NCBI GenBank assembly: GCA_024734555.1
Contig: JANPWX010000061.1
Span: 2,116,613 to 2,180,612 of the forward strand
Source of the DNA: Trochalopteron elliotii
Lineage: Eukaryota > Chordata > Aves > Passeriformes > Leiothrichidae
Length of the DNA stretch: 64,000 bases
Direction: 5' to 3'
Part shown: in pieces, positions 14,404 to 29,400 of the stretch
Numbering within the stretch: the stretch's first letter is position 1
Layout: the number at the start of each line of letters is the position of its first letter
Notes under the pieces: model-generated
Databases searched by the model: none
Seen by the model: the letters and a program-made list of their open reading frames with translations, nothing else
Told to the model about the DNA's origin: nothing
Made by a program: the position numbers and the translations under genes

Positions 14404-17400
14404 TTCCTTGTGTGGGTTTGAGTATTTTGTCGGTTTGTTTGTTTGTTTTTCTTAGTTTAAGTTAAGAACGAGGGCGGCTCAAATTCCAGCAATCTCCCCT
14501 CCAGGTGAACGCAGTCCTGTGGAAGGAGCAGGACTACAGAGTGATCCACCAACATCTCCTTTTTACTAATCAACTTTTTATTAAGCATGTGGACAAACTA
14601 GTAATTTATTCGTATGTTTGAGTCTGTCTTTTTTTTGTTGTCTTTGCCCAGTGCTGTTTATCGCTCTACACGTGCTGGTGGAGGAGCTGCTGGAACAGCC
14701 ACAGCCGATGGGAAAAGCCCGTGGAAACCACAGGAACTGGATGTGCCGTGCCCATTTTCAGGTTAGGTTTGCATGGAAATAAAGCTTTCCAAATATTGCA
14801 GATGCTGGGTGTAACTTACACTGCCCCTTTTTCACCGTGATAGACTTTGCTAACTGTGTTCAGTGGCTCAGCTGATGAGGATAGTTAACTAATCAAATTC
14901 TTGAATAATTTGGAGTTGTAGCATCTGCTGCATCCTGATAGGAGAGAAAGCAGAACTCTGTGTGGTTGGGAATAAGTTATTAATGAAGTGATTATAGAAA
15001 GAATGTTTTTGTTCTGCTTTGTACCTCGTGAAAGCTGTTAGCTTCTCTGATGCAGGAGGAGGAGGAAAGAGATGTTTTCATTAGTAGCTGCCAGCATCCC
15101 GAAGTGCTCCTTGGGTATTGCAAAGCAGAACAGTATGAATTGCAGCAGAGATAAGGGATGGTAGAAGCCACACAAGTATGCTCTGTGCTTCTCTAGATAC
15201 CATCACATTGTGTTATGAATAAATTAGGGTAGCAGTATCTGTTTGCCATGTAGGTAAGCTGCTAAATAAACTCCTTGAAGGTAAAAAAAAATGCTTCTGT
15301 TTTGAGTAGAAGAATACTCTTTTGTCTAGGTGTCGATATAATGAAGAAAAACGAGTAAAATAAACAATAACCCTCATGAATATTTGAACAGTTTAACAGC
15401 TTTAAATAGCCTTTGGGGATTGTTTCTAGTAAATAAAGTAAACTTTGTGTTCATGAAAACAGTGCTACAACAGTCTGATCTCAGCCTGGGTTAATGGGAA
15501 AAGATAGAATGAATGAAAATTTCACTTGTACCATGAGATGCAATATAAGGGGCAGTTTTATTCTCTACCTGCTCCTGAAAGATGAGATGTGAATGCTGAG
15601 TGTGTTTAGCAGAACTGTGCATTGCATGCAGTTAACCATTAGAATATAGTGAAGCATTTATAATTTTCCAAGAGCGAAAATAAAAGCATTGATAGAATAT
15701 TGATGAGACAACATGTTTAAGGCTCAGGGTTTTCCTTCCTGTGCAGTTTCCAAGGCAGTCCATGAAACTCCCATTCCCTCCTGCCTGACCTGTGAAAGTT
15801 ACTGCTGCTTTAACTTTCTCTTGTTCTTTGTGGTTACTGAAGAACAAATTATTAGATAATGACACATTATCTTAGCAGAGTTCTCATGAATTGTGCTGGG
15901 TAAAGTTTTTAAAAGATGAGTATTGAATAGTTGTCAGGAATAGGTTGTTCCTTTGTTTTTGCCTATTCCCCCCCTATAAAAATACACACAAATTGATAAA
16001 CATGGGCTTAATCACTTCTGACCAGTCCTGAGGCCTGATTATATGGATTAATCCTTTCTTTTGCTCTCCCTTGATGGAGTTTTATTCAGTTAGGATGCTA
16101 GTGCTTGGCAGAATTAGGCACTAAAATTGGCCAGACTGACTAAAACATGGATTTATAGAGTAGAAAGAAAAAAGAAGTATGATTTTTCATACTGTTATGA
16201 AAAGCTGTTATCTGGCTACATTTTTTGTCTTACTTAGATTACTGGTGTTGTTTTTGTGACAACCTTTTCAAGGCTTTTCAGAGAAAGAGCACATGAGCAT
16301 TGGAAAGTTATTTGTTCAGCAGGAGTATGAGCTGTAACATTATTCAAGGGAAATAGGTGTGTTACAGTTAGAGAGCAGAATTTTATGTGCACTTTAAGAT
16401 ATTGCCATGATAATTAGCATGACTATTTCAGTGTTAGCCTTTCTTTGACTTTTGTGCTGTGCTGCCTTGCCATTAAGAGGCATGATTATGGTCAGTAAGT
16501 TTGTTTCAGAAGAGTTCAAACTTCAGTCTGAGATTAACACATTGGATAGGAGTAAAATCTGTCTGGGTTGTAACTTAATGAATAAATTCTATATTATAAT
16601 TTGGTAAAATTGTTCTGTAGTGAACAGTGCTTTTTTTGTCCTGTAATGACTTAGTGGAATGGTTTGAGAGGATTCATTGTCAAGCAGCCTCTCCTAGAAA
16701 TGTGACCTGTTTTTCTTCCAGTCACTTTGGTGTTCCCCTACCTGAGTAATGAGAGTTCAACTCCCATGCCATGAATAACAACATGAGCCAGTGTGAACTT
16801 GGGAAAAAATGGCACAACACTTATATCTCTTAGTTAATATGGGGTTTTTTAAACAAGTACACGGTGGCTGTGCCATTAGAGAGCTATTTGTACCAGCTGA
16901 GAGAGATCCCTTGATTGAGCAGCTGATGTCTATAAACAGCCTGTGTGTAGGTAGGGTAGCAGGAGGGCTGGTGGGAGGAGTGGGACTTTTTCACTTTTTA
17001 TTGCTGATCATAGTCATGTAGTGACTCTGGAGTATGTGGGTGAGCAGAAAAGGTAGATGGGAGTTCCATGATATTTCTGAAAGCAATAAGAGGGGGGAAA
17101 AAACCTCCAAAAACCACTGGCGTAGTTACTATGCACGAGATAACAAGAAGGTGAGAAAGGCAGGTTTGCTGGTCATTTTCAGCTGCAATCGCATTTAAAA
17201 CACAGGTGTTTGTTTTTAAAGATTTTTATAGCGGCAGATGAGGGCTTGCAAATTTGAGGACTAGGTGTTAACTAAAGGTAAATGGAGAATTTAGATGTGC
17301 TGTGAAATAAGGAAACTGAAAGTGATGCTGCTGGAGCCGAGCCAAAGCAGCAACTTGCTGTCAGCAAAGGAGAGTCCCTGTTCCTTCACACATCCACTGG

Positions 17401-20400
17401 CTACGTGGTCCTCTCCCTTTTGTCTGAACAAGGTTGTTGATTATCTTTAGTGAGCATCACTGAGCTGAGTGAGAAGGACAGCAGGGTGATTGCTGGAAAC
17501 AGAAAAAAGCAGGGTGTAGGAGGCTGGGAGATGTAGGAGGATGCCTACCTTTTGAAGGCAGGGAATTTTTAGACTGTGATAAGCATTTGAGCTGTGAAAT
17601 GCAGCATCCCCTCAAGAAAATGTGTATTGCATTGTTAGGAGGAGGTAGAGGCAGGTTGTTCCCCAAAGGAAGGGAGGCCAGGCACAGTAAGGCAGGCAAG
17701 GGAAGTGACAGTCCCACAGTATGAGGGGAAGACAGTAGGAATAATAACTTACCTCAATTCCTGCCACCAGCAAGCAGGTTCAGAGGACATTGAAAAAGAG
17801 AGTAGTGGATGAAATATCCTGTCTGAGCTGTCTGCAGTGAGAATTTGACAAATGAGATCACTGGTTCTTTTAGAAAATGAAAAGCAACAAGAGTTTAGAT
17901 AGAACTTCAACTTCAGTGCTGATGGCTGAAATCTGGTTGCAGTTACTGTCTTGTTTCCCCTCAGCTTCTCAGATTAACAGCTACATATGTGCCAGATGTT
18001 TTCTTTTTCCACCCTAACTGTATCTGGAAATACAAAATGTAGTCCCCTGTCAGAGACAAGGTACACAGAATGGGCCAAATGAGGAGTTTGGGCATTTTAC
18101 TTTTTTTTAGGATGCATCTGGAATGTGGCTGCCAGCTCAGAGGTGGCTTATTGCTAAACTGATTAAACACATTATTGAGCAAAGTTTCCAGCCTGGCATG
18201 GGATGGTTTGGGCTGGGAGAGACAGATCACCCAGTGACCACTCCCCTGCCAAGAGCATCTTTTACCCCATGTGGGTAGGTATGACCACACCACCCACCAG
18301 GTCACTGTGATTAGTTTACTAAACTTTCAGCCTTGAAATATGCCTATTGTAAAACGAACCTGTCAAGTTCAGCTGCAACTCTGAGTCAGTAGGGGTTTAA
18401 ATTTACTCTTTTTTTTTGGAATAATTTTGTCTTCAATTTTCTGATTCTAGAGACAGCATTGAGCTGCAATCTCCATACAAATACATTATTACAAATGCCT
18501 GCATTTGGATGTGTTGTTGTTCTGCCTATGGAATGGTTGATCTGTGTCATAGCACTCAGTAGCACTGTACTTGTACTCCTTAAGTTTTGAAGTCCTTTCC
18601 CTAACAGCTTGAACTAATCAAAATGTTGCCAAATAATGCTCCCCTATCAAATCTAATGACTTGTTCATGTTAGCTTAAATACTCCCTATGCAATCAAACT
18701 ACTTAATACAGATATAATTAAGTATAATTTTAAACATTAACCACAATGTCTGATTTACACTGTCTACATTTTGCTGGGGGAGATTAAAACTATTCTTATT
18801 CCAAGGAATTCCACTTTCTTGCAGCTTCTTTAAGCAACTTAAATCAGTTTTAGACTCACTTCTAAGTTTATAGAAATTTGCCAAAGATCAGAAAATAGAT
18901 GCCAAACATTGCTTCTCTTATTTTTCTCAAGAACTAGTTTTCTCTACTACTACCAATTTGTAATCCAGTTTTTCCTACTTAAATATGTGACCCAAGTTCA
19001 GGAAGACATTAGAAAGCAAAATTGAAGACTAGCAATGCCCTCTAATTCAAAAAGAGCTCTGAGGAGAGGTGGACAAATATAGGTCAGGATCTTCCAAAGG
19101 AAATAACTGAGTTGTTCATCCTGTGCAGGCTCACAACTTTTTTCAGTGGGATGACCTAGCCAAAACTGATATTTTTTTTTTATATTTTCATTTCAAAGTT
19201 AGGCCTGAAGATAATATCCTTGTATGTCTAGGGCAAGAGTCTGCCTTAGCTGTAAAGCAGCAGCATGTCCTCTGTGGATTTCATATCCTATTTTCAACCT
19301 GTGTGTGCTGCACTGCTTTGGTGCAACTTAGTCATCTTACACTGGATTTAAAATTCCAAATTAGCTCCAAGAAAGCTGGAATGCCTAGGAGATGGTAGGG
19401 GGAAAAAGAAAATATGGATTACATCTTAATTAAAATAATATGCTGAGTGAAAGGGTGATGTACATCTTGTGATGTACACCTCTACTTGCCATGCAAGCTA
19501 TTTTAGTCTGTTTTCTCAAAGTAGCTTAAACATGCAACTAAAGGAATGCAAGAATAAATACACATCAAAATTCACACTGCTTTTAGAAATTTTTTCCATT
19601 ATTTTGGGAACTTAATGTATTGGTCTTACATTTTTTCCTCTTGTTGAGAGAAAAATTGAGGGGATAGAACTGAGGGGCGAGCGTAGCTTTCAGTGTTCTG
19701 TGGGTTTTATAATGAACTCAGGAAAAACACTTCTGTGACTTGCAGTTGATGGTGCAAAATGAAGGAGAGGCACTTTGGTGTTCTGCATATTTTGACTTTT
19801 AAATTGGGCAGAGGTATATTCAGGGATTAAATATCTCTTAACTTCCATGTTTTATGTCATTCATTTATGTGATGTGCATGAACTTTTATTCAAAAACTTT
19901 GTAAGCATTTAATTATTTGTGCAAATTTTTGATGGCACTTTTTTTTTACTGTGCATTATTTACATTTCAAAAATTATAGAAATATTAAATTTATTTCTTT
20001 TGTTACCGTAACTTCTTTCCTCAAGTTTCATCTTTTACAAGGCTGCATAGAATTTGGAAATTGTGGAGTGTTAGCATTACAGGAAATGGCTCAAGCTATG
20101 GCTTTTACCATAAACTATGTTTGTAACTGTTAACACCTCAATTTCTCTATAAAATTATTATGCATTCTTTGAGACCAGAAAGTATGGATTCATCTGGTGC
20201 TGATTATCATGTTACCACATGTTAATTATGCCTGGAATTTTTTTTTCTCTTTTCCATTATATGTTTGTGGAGAAGCCAGTTAGTTCTGCTTCATTTCAGC
20301 AAACTGGGCTGATGCCCAGACGACTATTAGTAGCTTCATTGTCATTATTTTTACTGAACAGCAAAATTGATGATTATCAGGGTGAACTGTGCAACCTGAA

Positions 20401-23400
20401 AGGGAAATTCTTGGTGAAACATTTTCATGTTTCTTTTCCTTTGTAGTTATGCCATGTTCACAACAGCTGCATTTTCACAGGCCCTGTTGTTTTTATTGGG
20501 TGTTTCCCAACAATTAAAAAATAGCCTCGTATTTTGCAACTCCAGCCTTGGCTGTAAGGCATCATGACCACATGAGGGGAATCTGTTCTGATATAAGTAC
20601 CTGAGGAAAGCACTTACGATGCACTCGAATTGTCATTCAGCTGTGTTTCCCCGAGGTAAATCTGCACAACCAGGAGTAAAACCCTTTTTAGCGGGTAGCT
20701 GTGCTACCGTTACTTTGTGATTGTTGCTTTTTTAAGGAACAGTTGTATGTCAGCACCACCTATAGGTGTTTAAAGGAAATCTGTTTAGATCCATGACAGG
20801 ATTCACAAATGGATTCTGTGTTTATTGAAAGTAAGACCATTTGTGACAACTGCATAGCTGCTGTTACAAACATTTTTCATCTTTAACCTTGGTTCAAAAA
20901 TATGGTGATGTGGTATGTAATATATATATGAAATATGGTATAACATTAATTTTTTTAATTGAAGAAATATTTAGCATGAAGCTACGTGGTCAGAGAGCAT
21001 GACAGGAAGCTTCATGAAATGCAGTTTTCCCAAACAGTGCAAGTTTTGCAGGTTGTGCCTCTTACTCCAAGGACTGGGAGAAAAATAGATTTTTTAATAG
21101 TGTCAATTTTTCTCTGGATTTACAGGTGGGTTTTCCATACTTTAGGAAGTGTTTTTACTGATTAAAACCACAGAAGCAGTCTTCATCCTTAAACTTACTC
21201 AAACATGGCTGAGATTTATAAGTACCTGGTACATTTTTTGATCCAGTGTCTCCCTTACATGGAACGATTCATGTTTTTGAATTGGGCAAGACTGGCAAAA
21301 CTGCTGGCCTTTTGGAAAAGAGAATACCTAAGAACTCAGGTTGCTTGGTTTTCCCAGAAAAAATATCTCAGAAGTCACAAATGCATGAGATCTGAATGCA
21401 AAGTGTTCTATTATGCCAGTGCCCACAGAATTTCATTCTAATGTTATGTTCAGTACCTTAAATTTACATACAGCTTAAACAAGAGGCTTTTGTTAGGTTT
21501 TATGGGGGTGCTTTGTTTTGTTGGGAGTGTTTTGGTTTGGGTTTTTTTTTTTTTAATTGTAAGCCAGAATGTTTAATGTAACCCATATGAAATATATGCC
21601 CAAACATGAAACCTTAAAATATGTTGCTAGGCCTAAGGTAAAAACTGTTCAACAGGAATAAATGTTGTGTTGGCCTGGAAGGGAGAATATCTGATTGGAG
21701 GGAAAAATGATGACATTTTACACTTTGCTTCAGTGAATCTTTAGAAATTATTCTGTGCTGCAGTTTTAATGTTGCTACAAAAATTCAATAACAGAGTATA
21801 TTCCATAAAGGCTCCCTCTTCAGAGTTGTTGACCCTCACACTGGATTTACTCAAGAGGAAGAAATGTGTTAAGGGCTCTTCTGGGACTGCCTGGCTTTTC
21901 CAGGCTAGGAATACTGGTGCATTTATGTGCATCCAGTAAGCATTGCTGCACTGCCAGAGTTTAAACACACCCTGAATATGTGAGAGATAGAATGGATGGC
22001 AAATATAGCTCAGTAATGCCTCCTGCACAGCATCTGGAAATCCTGTACTCAGACTATTGAAGGCAGTTATTTATATTTACATGGAGTAAGCAGTGCCACA
22101 CAGGGCTGGATGGTAGAAACTGTCTATCCCTTTGTGGACAGGAAGCTGAAAAGGGTGGAGTTTTACTCATTATTTTGTCAACAGTGTGAGAACATAAGTG
22201 AAGGGTGAGTAGTTCTGCCTAAATGGAGAGTATTTGTTGCATGAGCTGTAATTTTCTCCTTTGTTTGACAGAGGTGTTGCTTGCTGTATCTGTACATTTT
22301 TCTGTATAACTGGCTAATAACAGCTGCAGGTGCAATGAATATAGACTGAGCCATCTCCTTGTCATCCCCAGCCTCTTCTGTCAGTTCATTTTTGGTTTGA
22401 TCACACACAAATAATTGAGAAATTTATTTTTAACCCACTCTGGACAGATATTAGTAGTAGCACTGGTCATCTTAATATTAAGAAAAACAAGGCAACAAAC
22501 AAAAACAAAATCCCCCCAAAATTAAACCCAACTCTTAAAACCATGAGCTCCATCAAAGGAAATTAAGCCTTTTTTTTTTTTTTACTGAAAAAGCTAAAGG
22601 TGAAATTATGTTCACCTCGTGGAAATTACTTTTTACACAGAAAAAGTCACAAGGCTGCCAAACTCTGTTAATAAATTTCTCCTTTCACCCAGAAAGATCC
22701 AGTGCAACAAACTGTGATTTAAATGAGTAAGGGATTTAAACAAAGACCTCAAGGCAGTGAGTGAGGTAATTCAGGTGGGAGAAGCACTGTTTATCCTAAA
22801 GCAATCAGTCAAAAAGAAATAGTTTTGTATGAAGGCGTATGGGAATAAAGAAGGATGAACAGAATTCTGGGTGATCACAATTGGACATGTATTGTATGTC
22901 ATATGCTACTCTGGAAGCTGGGTGTTATCCCATTCAAGGACACTACTCAGTACACAAACAAAAAAGCAGCTGTTGGATCACTAATACATTTTCATTTGGG
23001 GCTTTGGTAGTAGGGCAAAATTGGATTTTATTGAAATTGAAACCAACTTTATGGGAAAGGAACTGCAGCTTATTGTTTTTCAGTGCCAGCTATTACAAAC
23101 AGGAGTCAATTTTCACAGGGAAATAGATGCAGCAGACCTCATGCCCAGCTCTTCAAGGAAATGAACCTTCCTGATAGTCTGCTTTTCATGCAGCACGTTT
23201 CTCTGTCCAAGATCTAAGCAGAAATCATACCTGGCTTTGTATTGGCAGATATAAATACCTTAATGAAACGTGACAAACTCTACTTGCTTTGCTACTTTTA
23301 TTTGTGCTGTTTATTTGTTTGAAATCATCTGTTTTCCTGTGGAGCAGGTTTCAGTATAAACAAAACTGCTTCTAAAAATGAGAGGAGGCTTGGGTGGCTG

Positions 23401-26400
23401 GGAAGCAGCAGCATGTCTCTTATGAGCAGGTGAAACTATTCATAACTCTACAAAAAAAGCAAAGCCAGACTGCAGTGGCTTCTTTCTGGGCTATATAGTT
23501 CCAAGCTCTGTGGAAAAGTTTCTAAAGTCAGGCACTTCCTTCATCTGTTTTATTATTTTATGGGTGATGGGGATAGTCTTGTTTTAAAAGTCTTGTCAGA
23601 CTTTTATAGAAAAGCAACTTTGCAGGAGTGAAGAGAGAAAATAGAGTGGGCCTGTGTTCTGTGAATGAACTCCACAAAGAGAGAAAGGAATGCAAAGGAA
23701 TTTAAAAGATAAGAAGGGATATTAGGTCTCCTTTATGCTGAGTGTGTGGATTGGTTTCTTCTGTCCAGTGTCTGAATGTTTTAATCCTCCTTTGCCTGCA
23801 TCAAGTAAAAAAAAATCTAAAATTAAGTAAATTGTCAGATTCTGTTAGTGCAAGAGCTGGTAGAAGACAGGCAGATTTATCTTGGAATAACTTGCAATTA
23901 CTTTCCAGCTACATTAGTGAATGTTTTTAAGTGAGCAACAGGCCATTTTATGTATTTTTGATACTGCATTGCTGATTTTTAATAATGTCTATTGCTTCCC
24001 CCTAAGAAAGTCAATAGGTCCCCTCTTCATTTAGAAATTGCAATGCTATATTATAATTGGTTTATTTTTTTACATTATGTCCTTTGAAGATGCTTAGTAT
24101 ATAATTGAGGTTACAAAATCTATAAATTTTTGGGGTTGTTTTCTTGATAAAACAATTTTGCTGTGAAGTCTCAAGTGTTCCCTCAAGACCTCCCCCCAAG
24201 AAAGAACACGTGATAAATACATTAATATTTCAATTAAGGTTTAAAGTAGTGTTAGCTAATCCCAAATAATTTTTCAAGGTTGCTTTGTGTGAAAATAAGA
24301 TAGAAGGAAACAGTAGTTGTGACAAAACACTGATGTGGCATTCTAAGAAGATGTTATCAAGAAAATAAAATGACCACACACAATTATTTTATATTGCAGT
24401 GATGAAAGAATGTCATGAAATTAAGTTACAAGGTTTGCATTGTACTTTAATGAAAAGTCATGCATTGCCTTAAATGCAGTGCCCAGTTTATTTACTGTCA
24501 GTCAGAGAGGGTACAAGAGGGAAATCAATAGGATTAAAGAAGAAAAGATTTCCTTAAAAAAAAGATCAGAAAGATAAGTTCATTCAGCTTAGACAGAGGT
24601 TACAGAGCAGAGCAAAAGCATATTGAATGAGTGTGATTTAGAGAGAATCACTAGAGGATTTTCCTTTGCTCTTTCATGTCAGAGAAGGCTGCAAATACAC
24701 CCTCAGAGATAAAAGGATGACAAACAAATTTTATTTCCAAGTAAAACAAGGTTATAAAAGTTACTAAGGTAATTAAGAGAAAACACTGGGGTGTTTTTCC
24801 AAAAGGCAGAGAAGTGTATGGACCACAATGCACTCTGTATGTGGGTGAGGCATTACCTACAGGTGCAGGCACACTGCTGGCAGAGCTGCTGCTGACAGGG
24901 CAGCAATGTTGCTTCTCCTGATCTATGTGTGTATCAAAAAAGGAAGATCTTTAGCACAGCTGGTTTCAAACTGAGTAGAAGCAGTAGCTGGGTCAGTTTC
25001 AGAAATGCTCTAAACATTTTGTCCAGCAGGAGAAACTCAGATCATGGGAGTTGCAGAGAATGAGTTATGAGTCAGGGCACAAAAGCTTACCAGGCCAATG
25101 TGGAATGCTGTGGCAGGAACTGCCAGCTCGAGCTGAAGTGAAGGAGATCGATGCTGTGTGCCAGCCTCCAGCTGCAGAGGGCTGCCTCGTGTTTTTGTGT
25201 GCCCATTCCATAGTCACACTAACTCTGCTCAGTTCCCGACAGCAATTGCTGCCTGTCCATGTCAGACACCTGCCCAAAGGGCACGGGAGTTGGCTGCACT
25301 GCACTTTTTGTGGCAACTCCCATTCTTTTCCATCTTAGAATGACATTTTTTCCTTTTCCCACTCTAGCCTTAGGCCAAGGCAGGCAAGAGATGAAAGGGC
25401 ACTCTTGTTTCAAAGTGATTATTAACTCTTCAGAGACATGCACTCATTCAGCTTTCAGTTTAAGAGTCCTGATCGTATTTTGCTATTAAATATCTCATCA
25501 CCTTTGTCATGCAATGTGAATCTGTTGATTGTAACTGATGCCAGTCTTTCCCCAAACGATGGTCAGAGGTATTTGTTCTTCTGACTTCATCTGCTTTGGT
25601 AATTTCCATTTTTATCTCTATAGTCATACCTGGATTTCTACATTTTCAAGTCCTAGCAGTACATTCAGGCAGAGAGGGAGGCAAAAGGACACCTGATTTT
25701 CAGTAGCTTTGTTGCAGCTCCCAGTGACTTCTAAAGCCTTCTAATGCTAGAAATCTAAATATTAAAAAAGCCCCAAATACAGAAAATCTCACATGATTTA
25801 GTAATATCACATAATGCTGAAGAAAGAGAAAGACTCAGGTACTTGGTACACTTTTTCCTGTTACAGCTTTATGTAAAATAAGTATGGCCCATACCAGAGG
25901 GCAATGATTGATGGTTGTTGTAGACAACTCATCCTTTGAAATAGCAAAGTACTTAACTGGAGAAAGCATTTGGAACTTTGGAGAAGTTATCATTTTCTGG
26001 AGCTGAAGTATAAGTCCATAAGAAGGTTTGAAAGAAGGAAAGAATCTCCTGTGTAGTATAAACAATAACAGCTTGCAGATTTTTATCGAATTACTGAGAT
26101 GAGTTTTGTATTTAATGATTTTTCATTTTTTTAAGTAGTTTCAGGATTTTATTCTGTTGTGGCAGGTGAGAGCCCAGACTTCTCATGTTGCAGCCAATGT
26201 TATTTTTATAAGTCACCCAATAAAAAGGGTAAAATGAAAAGGACACTAGCAAGAAGAGTACTTGTCTGAGACCATTTTCTCTTTTAAGTAATTAGCCCCA
26301 AATGATACTGGTACTTCTGGCATATGTCTTCAGGTTCTGGCTTTCTGCACAGATTTGATTGTAGTTTTCCATTGGTATATTCCCAGGGAAAATTAAGTTT

Positions 26401-29400
26401 TATTGGATTGATATTTTGTGACTGAAAGCTGTGTCATGGTAAATCATCACTATTTGTACAGCCTACCCACATTTAAAGGATGTCTTACTTCCCAAATCCA
26501 TAGACAGCATTTTATGTGGTTGTTAATCTGTATATAGACATGATTTAATAGCCTTGCAGAGAGAGAAGCTTGAGAAAGATCCTATTTTTTATAAAGAAAA
26601 GCATTGATAAGATTACAGTGCAGAGCAGCTGTACAATGCCTTCATCTTGATGCATAAAGAAAGCACAAGTTCCTCTTTCATATTTCTTCTTCTAAATTCT
26701 TTTAAAGGCTTTATTTCTTTTTGCAGTAAGCCCTTTAACAGTAGTTGCATTAAGACATACTGAAGTAGCTGAAATCAAAGTAGGAATGTTTATTGAATAT
26801 GACATCTTATCATATATAGCAGTTTTATAACTTCAGATTTGTACTGGCAAATCTATTGTCACTATGGAGTTTTAATCTTTATAGATTTTCTTTTTTGTGC
26901 TTCTATGAAATCTGCACCAAAGTGAAAGCTGCAAAAGACATGAATACATTTCTGTCTTCCTTTTGCTGAAGTGTTTAGTAACTCTTTATATCTCATTCCA
27001 GTCCAGGTGAAATATCTGGCAATAAGTTAAGTTTGTTTGATTGTGTGGGATATCAGCTGCATTTTGCCAATTAACCGTGGGGAAAAATTCACTCTATCAC
27101 AGAGTAGCTTTTCAGGGGACATTATTTGGGACCATATTAAGTTTAACTAGTCCAAAATCCTTAGTTCAAGCTGTACTGCTGGTTGAGCAGCTTGCCTTTG
27201 AGGCACTTTTACTTCAGCACATAGAGAAAATGCAGTAAAATGGCCTAGTTACTTTATTTTGTAGTTGGCAAACTTGTCTGGCTCTGTGATGTATATTTGG
27301 AAGGTTGATTTGAAAAATGATTAGGCTTTAGACAGTGGCCCTCACATTACCTCTGGCAAAGTTAATTAGTAACTGGACATTGTCTGGGGAGGAAATAAGT
27401 GAATAAAATTTTAATTGTAAAATCAAAATTTTGTTGTCTTTGTGCTCCTCCAGTAGCTTGGGAAGAAACTGCTGATGGCTGAATTCATAACAAGGCAGCC
27501 CTTTTTGGGGATCAAGAGCAGCATATTCTTTTTAGGAATAAGATGTATGTGGTGAGGATAATCAGGTATCAGGTGTACCTGTGAAAGTGCATTGGGTTAT
27601 CTTTGTTATCTCAGGTCTTTAAATCAAAGATTTTGCTCAGCAGTGGAGAGTTCTAAGAAAAAATCATCTCCTTTAATGTGCAGCCTTCAGTGCTCTCATG
27701 ATGTCCCACTTGCAGTTGCTTCCTGGGCTTAGGACTGTCTCATTCCTTCCAGGCTGGAAGTGGTGGGTGACGCCCAAAATGTGTTCTCAGGGTACTGAGC
27801 ATCTCTTCTGGACCTTCTCATCTCAAGGGTTAGAATTATTATTTTTGTTCTCAAGATTTATTTTTCCTCTCCATGCTTAGGTCATTTTGTACCATTGCCA
27901 AATTACGAGAAGTATTTGAACAAAGTAGGATCTTCTTGCTAACTTGTCTGAGCAAAAATAAAAAAAAAAGTAACTCAAATGCCTTTTAAAGGAATAACTT
28001 CCAAAGATTTTTAGTTGAAAATAAAAGCTTCACTTCTTTCTCTGAAGTTAAAGTCCAAGTTCCAGTGACAGTGTTGGTAAACACTGAAGTTACCAGCATT
28101 TACATTTTAGTATGAAAATTACATTGCAGACACACAAACTGAAACTTCAAAGGTTAAAACTTTGCAACCAAGAACTTTTCAGCTGAACCCTTTAAAATGA
28201 AAAGGACAGAAAGCAAACTATCCAAATAGTTCATTGCATCAATGTAAGGTGGAAGATGTTTTCTTGATTTCTGACAGGCTTTGCATTTCCTGAAGAACTA
28301 CTTTAATTCCAGTGCCAAATATTCCAGGTTAACTTACAGGCTTGTTTTTTCTCTCTAAGACATAAATTCTTTATTTGCTTAGACTCTGAGAGCTTTAATT
28401 TTTGTGATTTTGGCAGTCTAACAGAAAACTACTGGCTCAACAATCAGAATTATCATGGTAAAATGCAAAACCTTCCCACTGTCCTCAAAAAAATCCCAGC
28501 TATGGCTTCCCAAGAGTTTTCTTGGCCCTTTGGCTTACAGTTGACTTTTAAGCTAGAGTTAAATAATAGTGTTCCACTGTCCTCCTCTCTTAGGGAGTGT
28601 TGGTGTTACTTGCTGATGAGCTTCAGTCAAGCCAGTTAAATGCACTGTATGATCTATTCTGAAATTAAATCTATAACAGGGATTGGCTTTCCCCTGGCAC
28701 CAGTCCAAGCACATGGCATATTTAAATGTATTATGATGGGGAAGATTGACTAAACAGGCTTTTAAATTCTCTGTCTCTAATGGTTGGAAAGAAGAGGACA
28801 GAAGGGTTTGCTCTTCCTAGGCAAGCACTATAGTCAGTAGAAAGGGAAATTGTCAAGACTACAAAAGGAATTGTCCCTTTTATGACAGTGAGCAAGACTG
28901 GTGCCAGATGATACGAGGAAACATCACTGGCAGAACTCTGTGTTTTGTAGTAAGTGATATTTAGTTACAATAGCTGCTCCTGTAGCTTTCTATAACAGAG
29001 ATACTATTTGTTTCTGCAGATATCTTTACAGCTGTACAGATACTGTTCCTGTATTGTGCTTTATATTTGCCTTCGGACAAAAAAATTTGCTGTAAATATT
29101 GCTACATGATCTTTGGGGATGGGAAGGTATTGAAGAGACAATGGAGAAAGGAGGAAACATAAACATGAGAAATATAAAAGAGGAATTAGCAGCCCTTGCT
29201 TTTTGTGGCTTTATTTATTTTTAATAGATGAATACAGTGACAATGGGAAGTTAAGTGATCTCTCCAGCATTGAGAACAGTTTAAACAAATGTTATTCTCC
29301 AGAAAGTCTGTGGCACTTTTGCAACCCAAACCAGAAGTAGTCCTTTTCCTCAAACTCTCTAGTGCCTAGTTAAGAGCAGATTTTGCTGTGGGTGATATAG

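Larger units (their letters stand above)
14030..14410 (+). promoter_or_regulatory. CpG-rich promoter-like segment with TATA-like box and initiator
   Basis: About 17 CpGs are clustered between a long pyrimidine tract and ordinary AT-rich DNA. TTTATATGA at 14258-14266 is followed about 35 bases later by TCAGTCC (A at 14294), a full match to the initiator consensus. GATA-family cores occur at 14342, 14351 and 14383. A possible first exon would run from 14294 to 14359 and end at AAAAAG/GTATGG. It could be a distal alternative TFPI promoter, 39.5 kb above the coding start, or the promoter of an unrelated non-coding RNA. I cannot tell which. Confidence 0.4.

Noticed and set aside
25050..25345. Several overlapping 60-95-codon ORFs on both strands in one GC-richer patch
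   Set aside because: Openness on both strands at once reflects GC-elevated composition with few stop codons. No frame shows a recognisable protein.
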